Source: Hanleya hanleyi (lineage: Eukaryota; Mollusca; Polyplacophora; Lepidopleurida; Hanleyidae). Taken from it: a DNA stretch of 64,000 nucleotides. The stretch covers positions 62,001 to 126,000 of the forward strand of contig JAVTVY010056966.1 of the NCBI GenBank assembly GCA_036873755.1, given 5' to 3'. Positions 52,803 to 64,000 of this stretch are shown in pieces; position 1 is the first letter of the stretch; the number at the start of each line of letters is the position of its first letter. Below the pieces are notes generated by a model, which did not search any database, was not told where the DNA came from, and worked only from the letters and a program-made list of their open reading frames with translations. The translations under genes were made by a program, and so were the position numbers.

Positions 52803-55300
52803 TAAAAATGAAAGCTCGTTTGAAAAACGGGCGAATAGCACTTCCCCAGATAATTTTGTAACACATAATTTGGTACTCACAGGGCTTTAGATCTCCCCAA
52901 TTTGGGCACACCCCCTGGGTGGCAATTTTTTAGGATGGGACAATGTGTGAGGCACATAGCCCTGGAGGATGAGCAATCAGGAATCATCACTGGTAGAAGT
53001 GCCACTGAGAAGGGATTTCTTCACCAACGGGCGAAACCCAGTGTGAGGCAACACCAACTTTATTTTGCGTTTCATGAGTCCACCGACATTAAAAAATCGA
53101 ACAAAAATAAAATTTCAAATTGCCACTTTTATATTTCCCATGAAAGTTTGAACATAAAGACTTTAACCCCCTTTTTATTCCTGATTATATGAATTAGGCT
53201 GTTGTATTCTATCTTAAACAATGCCAGCAAATAAAAATGAAAAACAACAAAAAATAAATACCTTTCACTATAATTTTTCACTAAGTCAGCGAATTGTTAT
53301 TGTTGTAAAATGCTGCTAATACTACTTAGATTGATCTGGAAGACAACCACAGCCACAACAAAATGATGACAATGTTAGATTTGGAGTGTATGTTGGCAGT
53401 TAACATGTGACTTAATATACAGTTTTTGATCTTGAGAAAATAGGTCAACGTCAGTCATATTCATACACTTCAGGTCCATCATCAGTTGCACATGTGGTAT
53501 CAATTTAGAGTCCCAATTTAGAATGCCCAGCTATATTTCATGTTATATCATAATATAAAGTATATAACCTTGAGAAAATAGGTTGTCAACTAGGATAGGC
53601 TTCTAGTCAGTCAGCAATTGCACAAGTATGATGAATTTGGAGAGCCCCTCCCTCTTTAAAAATTATTGCTATTAATGCTAAATTTGACCTCGATAAACAG
53701 GTGAATGTCCGTCAGTTTCCTTAATTAGGCTTCTGATCAGACAAACAGATGACACGGAAAATTCAGTTCATTTTGGGGCATCATTAAATATCATCTTCGA
53801 AGTCTAAATATTCTGTCAAAATGCACCAGAACACACCATTTTACTTCAATTATAGAGAAGAAAAGCAACTCCGAGTAGGGATCACAATATTGTTTTAACC
53901 CTGGATGAACCATTGGGCATTTATTATTATATTAGGTGTCACGATTTTACATTCTCCGCCACATCTTCACGTGACAGAGATGAAAACGGTTGTGAGAAGA
54001 ATAAAAGTACCCTTTTGTTGATTTGAAACTTTGTTTTGATGTTTGTAATATGGAATGCTGTAGTGTGGTATTTTAATGTGTTATATATAGGTCATTTCCT
54101 TGCATACAAATACTGATAAAAAACATCATGAATAACATCATAATGTGATCCTATAATATATTTCTACGCTATATATATTAGTTAAGTGTCGAGGTCTGCC
54201 AGGGGACCCCACTTCTTCAGGAAATCTTTTTTGTTGTTCTTTTCGGCAATTAATTCTTCTATATGTTTTGTTCGGAAAATTGTCGATCTTGTTGCTGTCC
54301 AATTAGGCTTCCTAGAGCATCGGCTTGAGGTGTAAAAACTTTTTTTAATCACTAAGACAATACACAATTTTATTCTGTGTATTTCGCTATTAGTTCTAGC
54401 ATCTTAAGCAGTGAACAAAGTTACAAACCGCTCCATATGCACAGTATGTATACAAGGCATAATGTGATCTTAGCCAATACACATTTATGAATAGGTAAGC
54501 CAGTGAATTAAGTCAGTCAGGTTGGATGGATATTAAAATGTCGCCATTTTCAGAAATTGTAAAATGTTAAGCGATAACCTGACAGTGATCTACAAATGGT
54601 GTGATTCAGGTGTTACAATACAAACTCTAATTGATGATGTAACTCGCATGGGAATATACAATTATGAAACATGCGAGTTACAACATTTGTAGGTTTCCAT
54701 CAACTCTGATGTGGATTGCCAAGAAAATTATACCTATATTATCTTAAAATGATAGTCCTTATCCAAACTTCATGACATGTAGAAATATTCAATGTAGGTA
54801 CATACTCACTATATCACCATACTTTATTCATTTATGCACAGTTTACTTAGTTCTTGCCAGATAAGCAGATTATGTATTGCTTTCATCAATTAGAGTGTGT
54901 ATTGTATCACCTGAATCACACCATTTGTAGATCGCTGTCAGGTTATCGCTTAACATTTAACACTTTCTGAAAATGACAGCATTTTAATATCCGTCCAACC
55001 TGACTGACATAATTTACTGGCTTACCTATTCATAAATGTGTATCGGCTAAGATCACATTATGCCTTGTATATATACTGTGCGTATGGAGCTGTTTGTAAC
55101 TTTGTTCACTGCTGAAGATGCTATACTAATAGCGAAATATACAGAATGAAATTGTCATCCCTACTCGGAGTTGCTTTTCTTCTCTATTATTTGAAAATCA
55201 TCAGTGGTTCCAATGGATTACTTTAATTAGATATACATGTAAAAATTTCCCAGGTGGGATGTGCCATATAGCAGGTATGTAAGTTCCACTTCAAAAATCT
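52803..55300. repeat. Large direct duplication, unit B (with foldback insertion)
   Basis: Second unit of the duplication. The block order is the same, but a 1.3-kb inverted-repeat element interrupts it between TTTTACTTCAATT (53840) and AAATTTCCCAGGTG (55243). Confidence 0.8.
53852..55187. mobile_element. 1.3-kb foldback element with 31-bp perfect tips
   Basis: ATAGAGAAGAAAAGCAACTC and the following 11 bases (53852-53882) are inverted at 55157-55187. Arms continue at ~54366-54640 and 54885-55150 (CGCTATTAG, GCATAATGTGATCTTAGCC, GTTAAGCGATAACCTGACAG). A ~470-bp sequence (53889-54360) is inserted in the left arm only. TTACTT(C/T)AATTA is found just outside both sides (53841, 55222), but the right copy is 35 bp away, so the duplication is uncertain. 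No transposase. Confidence 0.8.
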
Positions 55301-55309
55301 TTGAAGCAC

Positions 55310-56000
55310 TGATTCGGAAATGAAGTGTTTACTTTGTTGACACAAGCAGTCTACTAGTCCACTTATGTAAAGTGCTTTATACAAAGTCAACCATTACAGG
55401 TTTTATTAAGTGAATGGTCAACATACAGGCCTACAATATAAGGCCTGATTTAAAGGTAAAGCAGAATATCAGTGTTACAGTATGTCTATTTGACCAAAAT
55501 GGCCTGACTTCAAGCCCACTTGAATCCTTGCAATTCTCCATACTGACCATACACTGATGGCAACAGATTTTCTCTGACTGCATTTTAGTTATGTGTGTAA
55601 GCAGGGGTTGATGTAGCCTAGATTTAGATATATTTAGCTGACTTTACCCTATGCCACATGATTATGACAGCGCTAACAGCACCAATGTCCTTTCAATCCA
55701 TTTTTAAACCATAATGTTAATAAAAGTAGTAATTGTATAAAAGAATGTATAATGAGATATAAATTAAGCATTATGTTGATGGGCTGCAAATCCGTATGAG
55801 AGGTGGCCCTTCAATTTCAATCAAAAAAAACTTTCAGTCCTATGAAATCCTTCGTCCGTCTGACAATAATAAACTTCATGAACAGATGAAATACCAATAA
55901 ATTGTGCTATATAAGTTTACTGTCTATAGTGCCGCCCAATGATGAACAATATCACGAACCTACATGTTGAAGCAAACTCCTCAGATGTGGCCTGGGGTAT
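55310..56000. repeat. Direct duplication, unit C
   Basis: Matches 57262-58530 in order: GTTTACTTTGTTGACACAAG, GTGTTACAGTATGT, GATATATTTAGCTG, AGCACCAATGTCCTTTCAAT, GCATTATGTTGATGG, AAGTTTACTGTCTATAGTGC. Non-coding. Confidence 0.8.
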
Positions 56001-56094
56001 GTAGATATTGGACTCGAGGCATGAGAATTTCATATATTAAAAAAAATGGCCATTTGGCCCTACAAGGGATGTGAATTATAACACTGGGAATGTT

Positions 56095-56790
56095 ACATTC
56101 ATGTTCAGCAAAATAAAATTACTTTTCTCTGATTAAGAAGCAAATTTCCATTTTTGTGAAAACAAAATCTTATTTTGAGATGCAAAAATGCGTCTCCATG
56201 ATTCGCCAACACCACCAAAATCTTGCCAGTTCTTTGTCTATCTTGCAAGATCATTATACCCAAATTTCATGGAAATCAAACACGTTGTTCAGAAGATATG
56301 ATGTTACACATGTTTACCTGCATTCACATCTATAGCGTCACCTAGTTACGACCAAATGCCACGAAAACCAAGCAGGTGAAATCTAAGAGTTCAATGGAAA
56401 AAAACTTTAATCATGATAATGGTTATGGAGGTTTTGACGTTAAGTCAGATAAATGAGATTTATCATTTAAATGGCAATTTGGTTCACACCGAAAGGGAAT
56501 TATCATGTCGGCAATCCCATATTTATGCTTGGTAACCTAGAATAGAACAGTTTTTAAATATTTCTCCAAGCGAATTGGTGAATTTTCATTTCACGAAAAA
56601 AACTTTTTTTTTGAGATGCAAAAAACTTGCCTTTATAATTATGCCAGCTACACCAAAACCTTTTCAGCACATTGACTATCCTTCAAGACCATTGTAATCA
56701 AAATTTCAAAGAAATCAGACAAGTCGTTCAGACGAAATCGTCAGAGAAAGGTTTACCTATGCTCTGACTACAACGCCACCTAGTGGTGAG
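56095..56790. repeat. Two old copies of a ~240-bp repeat
   Basis: Blocks TTTTGAGATGCAAAAA, CACCAAAA, AAATTTCA(T/A)(G/A)GAAATCA, GTTCAGA and GCC/GTCACCTAGT occur in order at 56100-56350 and 56560-56785. Confidence 0.6.
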
Positions 56791-57261
56791 CAGCGGGTAT
56801 CGAAGCACAACCGGACAAATTTCCCAGGCCTAAGGAGATAGCACACCAAATCTGACCCGAAAATATTTAACGGTTTCAGAGATATTCACGTTTAAAGTCG
56901 CGGCGGCGGCGGAGCCGTTTCTCATGAAAACATAAGAGCATCCACTTTGTGGAAACGCTCTAACTAGTAAACTATGCTGTCAAAATGCAATGATACATGT
57001 ATGTGGCATTTCATCTGTCAAGTTTAAGGTAAATTCTGGGGATCACATAAAACAAAACGAAAAACAAATGAGCATTAACGAAGTGATAATTTGTGATTTT
57101 ACTCATTGAAAATTGGCCAGAATGCTTCTCCAGACATCTGGAAGCCAAGGGCTTCACGGCCACTGGAGACTAAACAAGTGTAAATTGGGATAACCATACC
57201 GATGGTATCAAACAGGATCAAATTATTATTATTATCAGTATTGGAGAGAGAAGTAGTACTG

Positions 57262-58530
57262 ATTATGTTTACTTTGTTGACACAAGCACTAGTCCCCTTA
57301 TGTTAAGTGCATTATGCAATAAGTCAACCACTTCAGATTTATCACTTGAATGTACAACATACAGGCATACACTATGTAGGCCTGATAGTGTAGGCCTGCA
57401 ATGTAAAGAATATCCGTGTTACAGTATGTTAAATTGACCAAAATGTCATGATTTCAAGCTGTCTTAATTACAACACATATAAGGGAAGTGGGAAGAAATG
57501 TCGACATACTGACAGAGCCACACGACTTCACAGTATAGTCTTCTGGTTAACCTATTCTAAAGTACATGCCAAGAATCTAACGATTCGTGATATGTGTTGT
57601 ATCTCAGGTACGGTTTTATTGCACCTGTTCATGTGGCAACTTGAATGACATGATCACACGGCCGCTAGCACCGGCATAAGCGGTATTAGATACAAATCTA
57701 GAGCTATGATGGAAATGCTCTGACAACTCGTATATTGGTAATTGGTGAGCTGTGTCGCTGTGACAACTCGTACACTGGGGATTGGTGAGCTGTATCGTTG
57801 TCAGATGAAAATGACGGCATTTAACACAAAAGACTAGTCTCTAAGGCCCGATGTCGACCCAGCATCAACCTCCCACAACTCCAACATATATCAAAGACCA
57901 AAAGGTCTGTACAGGGGGGCAGGCCTAGGGGACGAAACATCCACCAGCAGAATCTCGCCATATACAGGCAAAAATTACAACTCATATAAGGGAAGTGGTA
58001 AGAGGTGCCGACATTCTGACAGAGCCACAGGACTTCACAGTATAATCTTCTAGTTAACCTATTCTAAAGCACATGCCAAAAATCTAACGATTCCTTGCAA
58101 TTCTTCATACAGTATCACACCATACTGATCGCAGATTATTTTCTCTGACCGCATTTTAGCATTTTTTGTGTAAGCAGGGTCTGATTTAACCTAGATTTGG
58201 ATATATTTAGCTGTAAAAAAAACCCACTGCCACAAATATGCCAGTGCTAGCAGCACCAATGTCCTTTCAATCCATTTTAAAGTATGTTAATAAAATTATG
58301 AATTGTAAAATAGAATGCATAATGAAATATAAATAAAGCATTATGTTGATGGATCGCGAAATCCATATGGGAGGTCAATTCTTTGAAATCCTTCTGTCTA
58401 ACAAGATCACAATAATAAACTTCATCAAGAGCCAATAAATTGTACTGTATAAGTTTACTGTCTATAGTGCTACCCAATGATGAACAAATATCACGAAACT
58501 ACATGATGAAGCAAAATCCCCAGATCTGGC
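57262..58530. repeat. Direct duplication, unit D, with an internal duplication
   Basis: Counterpart of 55310-56000. Inside it, ATATAAGGGAAGTGG through CTAACGATTC is present at 57466-57590 and again at 57970-58095, with ~380 bp of unrelated sequence between. Confidence 0.8.
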
Positions 58531-58538
58531 CTGGGAAT

Positions 58539-58885
58539 AGAAAACATTTAAAAACAATGTTTTTATTAAAGCAAACCTTCTATTACAAACCGCCATTATT
58601 CTCCTCTGGAGATCTCATTTGCAAAAGAACTAAAAGAGTTAACTCCCCTGATCCTGGGTTACCCAGGCAACGTGTTCCACGCATGCGCCCCTTTGATCCC
58701 TGATTGTTCATTTTTTCCTGCCGTAGTAGTTGGCGTGTTGAATAACGACCAAGGCGTGCGGGGAGGTAGGGTTGGGTGCATCCTTTGTAATAGAAGGTTT
58801 GCTTTAATAAAAAACACAAACATTGTTTTTAAATGTTTTCTGTTTTTGCATTAAAGCTTCCCTTCTATTACAAACCGCCAGACTA
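58539..58885. repeat. Inverted and direct repeats at the DIRS 3' side
   Basis: AGAAAACATTTAAAAACAAT through CTATTACAAA (58539-58589) is inverted at 58787-58841, and TTCTATTACAAACCGCCA occurs directly at 58578 and 58863. DIRS-like elements have inverted termini plus an internal complementary region, so this may be one element end next to its internal copy. The other end lies outside the window. Confidence 0.55.
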
Positions 58886-59217
58886 CCAACAGAGGAGGTT
58901 GGGTCGCCGGTGATTAAGTCATAACGCAGACATGCGGAACACGTAACCTGAGTTGAACTCTGTATTTAATGTAAAACCACATAATAAAACCAAGCCGTAA
59001 TAACAGGCGAATAGGCATTATGAGGAGATACGCAAGACGACTTAGTGAGGTGGAAGGATCCGATCCGTCACTATAGACCGTTTGCCAAAATGGTGTCTAT
59101 GACATAATACGTCTTGCCGCTCCTCGTAAGGCCTCTCCGTCTCAAGGATGAAGATGCGCTTACCCAGAGTGCTCTTGTCTTGATCTTTCCGCTCCCCCCT
59201 CTTCTTCTTGATCTGAA

Positions 59218-62200
59218 TTAAAGGACTACATGTTGGGCAGCCACTAGAGGGCCCAATGTAGTCACTCCATCTGCCTGAATGGATAAATCTCTCAAGTAAT
59301 GACTGGTAAACGTCGAGTTTGATCGCCATGCACATGCGTTGACGATGTCAGCGACGGATAAGTTCTTGTTAAGAGGTCAAGACGCAGCCAGTGCACGAAT
59401 TTCATGCGATGACACCGAGGACAGTAGGGGAGGACTGTCGATTGCGAGTTCATACGTCCATTGAATAACTTTCTTCAACCATGAGGCTATGGTGTTCTTA
59501 GTGATATCCGCTGTAGCATTAGGTTTCAGAGATAGAAATAGCAGACGTCTGGTGCCTCTGTTAGGGTCTGTGCGATGAATGTAGTGACGTAATGCCCTAA
59601 CTGGGCACAGACATCTGTCCTCGTCCAGGTTCGAGTCCAACATATTGGATAACGCCGGAATGTCGTAGAGACGCTTAGTGTGTGGTCCAGGAAGTGTTGG
59701 TTCGTTTTTCGCAAGGAACTCCGGGGTGGGACGTAATGAGATTCTTGACCAGTCCGGAGTCCACTTTAGTGATTTCTTTTCCAAGGCATGAAGTTCGGAG
59801 ACTCTAGTTGCCAGTGCGAACGACATCAGGAAGGCCGTCTTGTAGGACACTGCTTTTATAGTTGCATCCGCTAGTGGTTCAAATGGAGGTCTTAGAAGAG
59901 AGCTCAATACCACACCAAGGTCCCACTTTGGAAGTAACTGTACTGCTCGTCGGGATTGGAGGGCGAAAGCTCTAAGGAGTGACGAAATGTCCTTGTCCTG
60001 TCCAATATCTAAGTTGATGGATAGGCGTAAAACTCTAGATAAGGCAGAACGATAACCCTCTATCGTACTGTGCTGGAAGTGTCTGTCTCTATGAAGATGG
60101 AGGAGGAAATCAGCAATTATGGGTAGAGAGGCAGAATCGGGATTAAGTTGATTGTCTCTGCACCATGTTCTGAAATACTTCCACTTTGATTGGTATACTT
60201 GATTGGTTGATTTCCTGTTGTCGTTGACCATCGTTTGTGCAACCTCCGTTGAAAATCCTTTCGTTCTGAGGGAATGCTCGATAGTCTGCAGGCGTGTAAA
60301 TTCATCCAGGCCGGATTCTCGTGGACAAGTCCCTGACGATGCTGATTGAGAAGAGTTCGCCACATTGGTAGTCGCCGAGGCGTGTCCGTGAGTAACAGTA
60401 GTAATTGCGGGAACCAAGGCTATTGGAGGGAAAGCGTAGGCTAGTAGGCCGTTCCAGTCCAACGACAACGCATCTACGCCTAGAGCCTGCGGATCTGGGA
60501 CTGGGCTGACAAAGCATGCAATCTGTTTGTTGTGCCTGGTCGCAAATAGGTCTAGTTGAGGTTGATCCCACATCTGTGCTACGCTCTGAAAAACCTGTGG
60601 GTGCAGCATCCACTCCGTCTGCAGGATCTTGTCTGGTCTGGACAAGGCATCTGCCAGAACGTTGAGTTTCCACGGTATATATCGTGCTCGTATGTGGAAC
60701 TGATGAAGCTGAGCTAGCTGAAGTAAGTCCAATGTCTTTAGGAATAGTTGATGTGATCTCGTGCCGCCCTGCTTGTTCACATACGCTGATACCGTCATGT
60801 TGTCCGTAGCCACTAGAAGAGACGACTGGGATATGTGAGGTAGCCAGTGTTGGACAGCATGAATGATGGCCGACATCTCGAGGACATTGATGTGAAGTTG
60901 GGCTTCCTCCTGGGACCAGCGCCCGGCAACTTCCCAGTCCCCCATGTGAGCTCCCCAGCCCGTTAGCGATGCATCTGTGAAAAGATAGCGGTCTGGATGA
61001 GGCGGACGAAATGGTACTCCGATCATCACATTGAGTCGATGCTGCCACCATCTGAGATGTGGGTGGAGATTTTGTGGTACTGGCACCCTCGGGTTGTCTG
61101 TTTCCATTCGTAGGAACGGCTGGACATGGAATTGTAGATGTCGTACCTGTAGTCGGTCCCACGGTGTCAAATCCTGTGTTGACGTTAGCAGTCCTAGTAG
61201 CACCTGCCACCGTTGCAATGGTTGGTATTGTGACGATAAGAATTGTCTTATTACTTGTTGGATTTTGTTCCATCGATCCTCCGGCGGTAGGACTATGCCC
61301 CTCTGAGAATCGATGAATGCTCCTATGTAATGCCTCTGTTGAGCTGGTTGTAGTTCTGATTTTTCCGGGTGAGGGATGAAACCAATCTGACGCAGGACCT
61401 GAAGGACGAAATCTGTTTGGGCTCTGAGAAGATTCTCGTCCACGGACCACAGCAGGATGTCGTCTATGTAAATGTCGATGTTGATGCCCCGTAGGTGAAG
61501 AAATGAAACGATGGGTTGAGTAATGCGGGTGAAACACCACGGGACGATGGATATGCCGAAAGGAAGAACTTGCCACTCGAACCTCCTTCCGGCCACGGCG
61601 AAACGAAGATAACGTCGATGAGGTGAGTAAATGGGAATATGAAGGTAGGCGTCTTGAAGGTCGATGGATACCATCCAAGTCTTCAGTGGGAGTCAGGACC
61701 GGACGGAAGGAATGGACGGCATCTTGAACCTTGGAGGCGTCGCTAGATGATCTCGGTTTAGACGTCGGAGATCTAAGATCATGCGTAGTTGATTGGAGCC
61801 CTTCTTTGGGACGAGGAACACTGGACTGTAAAACCCGGGAGTGTCTTCGTCCTGGCTGAGCTCTCGTATGGCCTGTTTCTTGATTAACATCTGAACTGAA
61901 GAGATTAAGGTCTGCAGATGTTCTGGTCGAATCGGGAATTTCGGGGGCTGTGGATACCTGATGAGACGTGGGAACTTGAGAAATGTAAGATGAAATCCGT
62001 CCCTTAAGGTTCTTATGGCCCACCTGTCGTTGTTAATGGACTCCCAATTCTGCCAAAACGTCTGCAGACGTCCTCCGACGACTGGATGCTGAAATTGATG
62101 AAATGGAGGGATGATGAGATTGGATGAAGCTGTCAGTTGATTAGTTACGGTGTCCGGAGTCCCTTCCCCTAGAGGCTGGGGGCTGGAACTGAGGTCCACC

Positions 62201-62247
62201 ACGTCGTTTGCCTTTACCTCGAAAACTGCCACGTTTGGGCTGGTCAC
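59218..62247 (-). pseudogene. DIRS-like Pol: RT - RNase H - tyrosine recombinase, two TGA stops
   Basis: From the Met at 62247: FYSPVFLVPKKGSNQLRMIL (RT fingers), TGA at 61693-61695, then WMVSIDLQDAYLHIPI, LPFGISIVPW, IYIDDILLW (catalytic, ~61465), RNase H LFTDASLTGWGAH (~60985), NVLEMSAIIHA and ATDNMTVSAYVN, a linker, and the recombinase with ATRVSELHAL (Arg) and SHEIRALAAS (H-x-x-R). A second TGA at 59377-59379 sits where relatives often have Trp. The same frame continues to the Tyr motif SHYLRDLSIQ and ends at TAA 59218-59220. About 1010 codons. Pol overlaps Gag by ~107 bp in another frame, so frameshifting or re-initiation would be needed. Confidence 0.88.
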
Positions 62248-64000
62248 TCTTGGTGGTCTTGGTAAAGGTCTGTCCTGATGTCTTCCCCTGACCCTTCGGT
62301 CTGCTAAACTTGTCCAGTGTGGGGCGTTGTTTCGCTAAAACGTCAATGAGACGGGAAGATCTCTCATCTTGAACCTCAGATCTGACAGTCTGGATGGCCT
62401 CGTTAAACAACGTATGTGAAGCGAAGGGTTGCTGTAATAATGTCGTCTTAGCATGTGGTGTAACGTCCGTCTTCAGTTGTTTTAAATGAGCCGATCTCCT
62501 TGCTTGTAGTACTGTAGAAAAGGAGAAGGCCGCAGTCTGCATGATGTGGGCGTTGGCTCTGTCTAAGGAGTCGAGGAATCCCCACAAAAAATCGACTTCA
62601 TTCGTCCTGATGGGAACGGCTTCTTTCTGTTGAGGGCGTTCGCCAATTTCCTTGATGAGATTTTTCATTCCAGCGATGAAATAGTCGGTGTACGAGGTTA
62701 TCCGGTGCTGATGTAGCATCATCTCCTCAACCTGTAATGCCTGTAAGACGGGGAGGTCGATGATGGACGGCTTCGGTGTCAAGGAAATAGTACTGATGTC
62801 ACCATCTACACGTGCTGGTTTATCCGGTAGTAACCTGTTATGCAGTATATACGGCTTGAAGACTCCCGGACGTTTAGGGTATACAGCATTGGAAGTCAAC
62901 TTATTTTCCTCGTACTGGTCCAATAATCTTTTCCACTCCGGAGATGGGGGAAAAGTTGTCGGGTCGCCCTGGTCTACAAAAGGTAAATCTTTAGAAGAAG
63001 TAGAGGCTGCCGTTAGACGCTTCTTCCTTTGAGCCTGGGACTTCTCATCCTCAGAAGGTCGGGCGATGTTCGGTTTGAGCTTATAATTCGCCGCCATCTT
63101 GGTTTTGAAAGGAATAGCTTCTTTCTTGTCCGAATCCGAGTCCGACACCGGAGGTGGCGATACGGACAGATCTGCCGAAGGAGAACGACTACGTCTTCGT
63201 TTCGGTGGTGGGGAAGTTGAAGTAGATCGAGATCTCTGACTTCTCTCATTCTCCGAAGATTTATCCGAAATTTGCGTCTGAGGCAACAGCGTGGTTGTCG
63301 GTAACGTCTCTGTGCGTGTTCTCTCTTTACGCTTCTGTGGTGGTGAAAGAACAGCCAGACTGGAGTGGATAGCGTCGGATTCCCGTAAAGTCCGTTTCCG
63401 TTTCGGGGAGGTAGTCCGGTTTTTGGAAATTTCTTTTAATGTAGATTTTTCCACTTGAGCATGATGTCCACTCGTCTCTGTTGGCTGATGTTGTCTGGGA
63501 GTGCGTGATCTACGACGGGGCTCATGTGGACCCAGAGAAGATAAATTCCGATTCCCAAACTCTGGCCGTAAGGGACTCTGTCGCCGATATCTGGGTGGAC
63601 TACGGGAACGTGGCCGATAACGGGGACTCGTCCGAATAAATTTCTCTCGGGGTTCCCGGCTTCTGTGTCTGGTCGTCTCCCGATCTCGATCTTCTCTCCG
63701 AGAATGGCGCTGAAAATGTGGAAAATCCGAGTCCGGATTTCGGTTCCTCTCACGATCCGTATTTTCAACTCGCCGACGATCCGGGCTACGGGAACGACGT
63801 CCGGGACGGGGAAGGCGATCTTTATCCCCTGAATGATGGTGATCGGAACTCCGGGTTGTTTGTCTAGTATGGTCGTTCCGGCCCTCCGTAGTTCGGGAGT
63901 CCGGATTTCGGGAATGTTCTCGGGTATCCGGGTCCCGGTCTGTATTTCGGCTCGATTTTCCGGAAAGTTGATGCTCCGGTTCCCGGGCTTTAGGTTGTAC
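62141..64000 (-). CDS. DIRS-like Gag, N-terminus beyond the window
   Basis: The frame is open from the window edge (64000) to the stop at 62141, about 620 codons. It begins with RS/RD/RN-rich sequence (PRPGRRSRSPDRR, YRPRSRSPPRYRR, PPPKRRRSRSPS), then a structured part (PTTFPPSPEWKRLLDQYEEN, YTDYFIAGMKNLIKEI, DFLWGFLDSLDRANAHIMQT) and a basic Gly/Arg tail (RGSFRGKGKRRGG). SR-like N-termini and RG tails suit RNA binding and nuclear targeting. A GTG at 63454 is not a start. Confidence 0.75.
   Translation of the reverse strand, partial: VQPKAREPEHQLSGKSSRNTDRDPDTREHSRNPDSRTTEGRNDHTRQTTRSSDHHHSGDKDRLPRPGRRSRSPDRRRVENTDRERNRNPDSDFPHFQRHSRREDRDRETTRHRSREPREKFIRTSPRYRPRSRSPPRYRRQSPLRPEFGNRNLSSLGPHEPRRRSRTPRQHQPTETSGHHAQVEKSTLKEISKNRTTSPKRKRTLRESDAIHSSLAVLSPPQKRKERTRTETLPTTTLLPQTQISDKSSENERSQRSRSTSTSPPPKRRRSRSPSADLSVSPPPVSDSDSDKKEAIPFKTKMAANYKLKPNIARPSEDEKSQAQRKKRLTAASTSSKDLPFVDQGDPTTFPPSPEWKRLLDQYEENKLTSNAVYPKRPGVFKPYILHNRLLPDKPARVDGDISTISLTPKPSIIDLPVLQALQVEEMMLHQHRITSYTDYFIAGMKNLIKEIGERPQQKEAVPIRTNEVDFLWGFLDSLDRANAHIMQTAAFSFSTVLQARRSAHLKQLKTDVTPHAKTTLLQQPFASHTLFNEAIQTVRSEVQDERSSRLIDVLAKQRPTLDKFSRPKGQGKTSGQTFTKTTKSDQPKRGSFRGKGKRRGGPQFQPPASRGRDSGHRN

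Larger units (their letters stand above)
58539..64000 (-). mobile_element. DIRS-like tyrosine-recombinase retrotransposon (5' end outside window)
   Basis: Minus strand: an RS/RD-rich Gag enters at 64000, overlapped at 62141-62247 by Pol with RT, RNase H and tyrosine recombinase. No integrase, protease or methyltransferase is seen. Elements of this kind integrate by recombinase through a circular intermediate and make no target duplication. Two in-frame TGA codons in Pol are the only visible lesions. Confidence 0.85.

Noticed and set aside
63454..63456. Apparent start of the DIRS Gag at a GTG codon
   Set aside because: The frame is open further upstream to the window edge with the same RS-rich composition, so the true start lies outside.

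Overview
The window looks like accessory DNA of a marine invertebrate nuclear genome, packed with transposons. A mollusc, perhaps a bivalve, is the best guess. This is inferred from short motifs that I associate with molluscan repeats (GGGCCATAACTCTGT in the 156-bp satellite, GGGAGGTAACTC in element termini), from dense TACATGTA words, and from the mix of element types (CR1/L2-like, Jockey/CR1-like and L1-like LINEs, Penelope-like, Ty3/gypsy, DIRS-like, foldback elements). I recognise no intact single-copy host gene, tRNA, rRNA or CRISPR array.

The main object is a 13.2-kb foldback element (7546-20745). It lies between two copies of the 6-bp duplication GATATA and cleanly splits the RT gene of an older CR1-like LINE (halves at 5590-7539 and 20752-21087). 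Each arm is about 4.5 kb and nearly identical to the other. From the tip inwards an arm holds a unique end, about ten 155-165 bp subrepeats with a CTGCGCATGCGCAG palindrome, a decayed gene of three C2H2 fingers plus a domain ending in HPIG, a short tandem array, and a small gene with a C-terminal membrane segment. A second, paralogous three-finger gene with its own TATA box sits in the 1.1-kb loop. A 3.1-kb LINE has entered the left arm, and that LINE is split by a 490-bp TTAA-flanked MITE. Four nested insertions can therefore be ordered in time.

Next to the foldback, 21.4-23.0 kb (minus) is a broken relic that runs from the same HPIG domain into sequence resembling a protein-primed, Polinton-like DNA polymerase B. 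Two short relics at 27.9-28.3 and 47.2-47.5 kb look like other small proteins of the same kind of element. I infer that the foldback is a non-autonomous derivative of a PolB-bearing (Polinton/Maverick-like) element that kept only its early gene cassettes. The 6-bp duplication fits this.

From 23.5 to 27 kb there are two Penelope-like RT copies in opposite orientation. 29.1-30.3 kb holds a dispersed repeat found again at 45-47 kb, where a 5'-truncated L1-like element has split it with 16-bp duplications. 30.5-37.2 kb holds a decayed minus-strand Ty3/gypsy element and unrecognised coding debris. 37.2-41.8 kb is a plus-strand gypsy-family element with integrase upstream of RT (Gmr1-type order), cut off inside RT. 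42.9-43.9 kb is a 156-bp satellite. 51-58.5 kb consists of diverged direct duplications carrying a 1.3-kb foldback insertion. 58.5 kb to the window end is a DIRS-like retrotransposon (minus) with an RS/RD-rich Gag that runs off the window and an RT-RNase H-tyrosine recombinase Pol broken by two TGA codons.

All functional statements rest on motifs read by eye. No database search was run.
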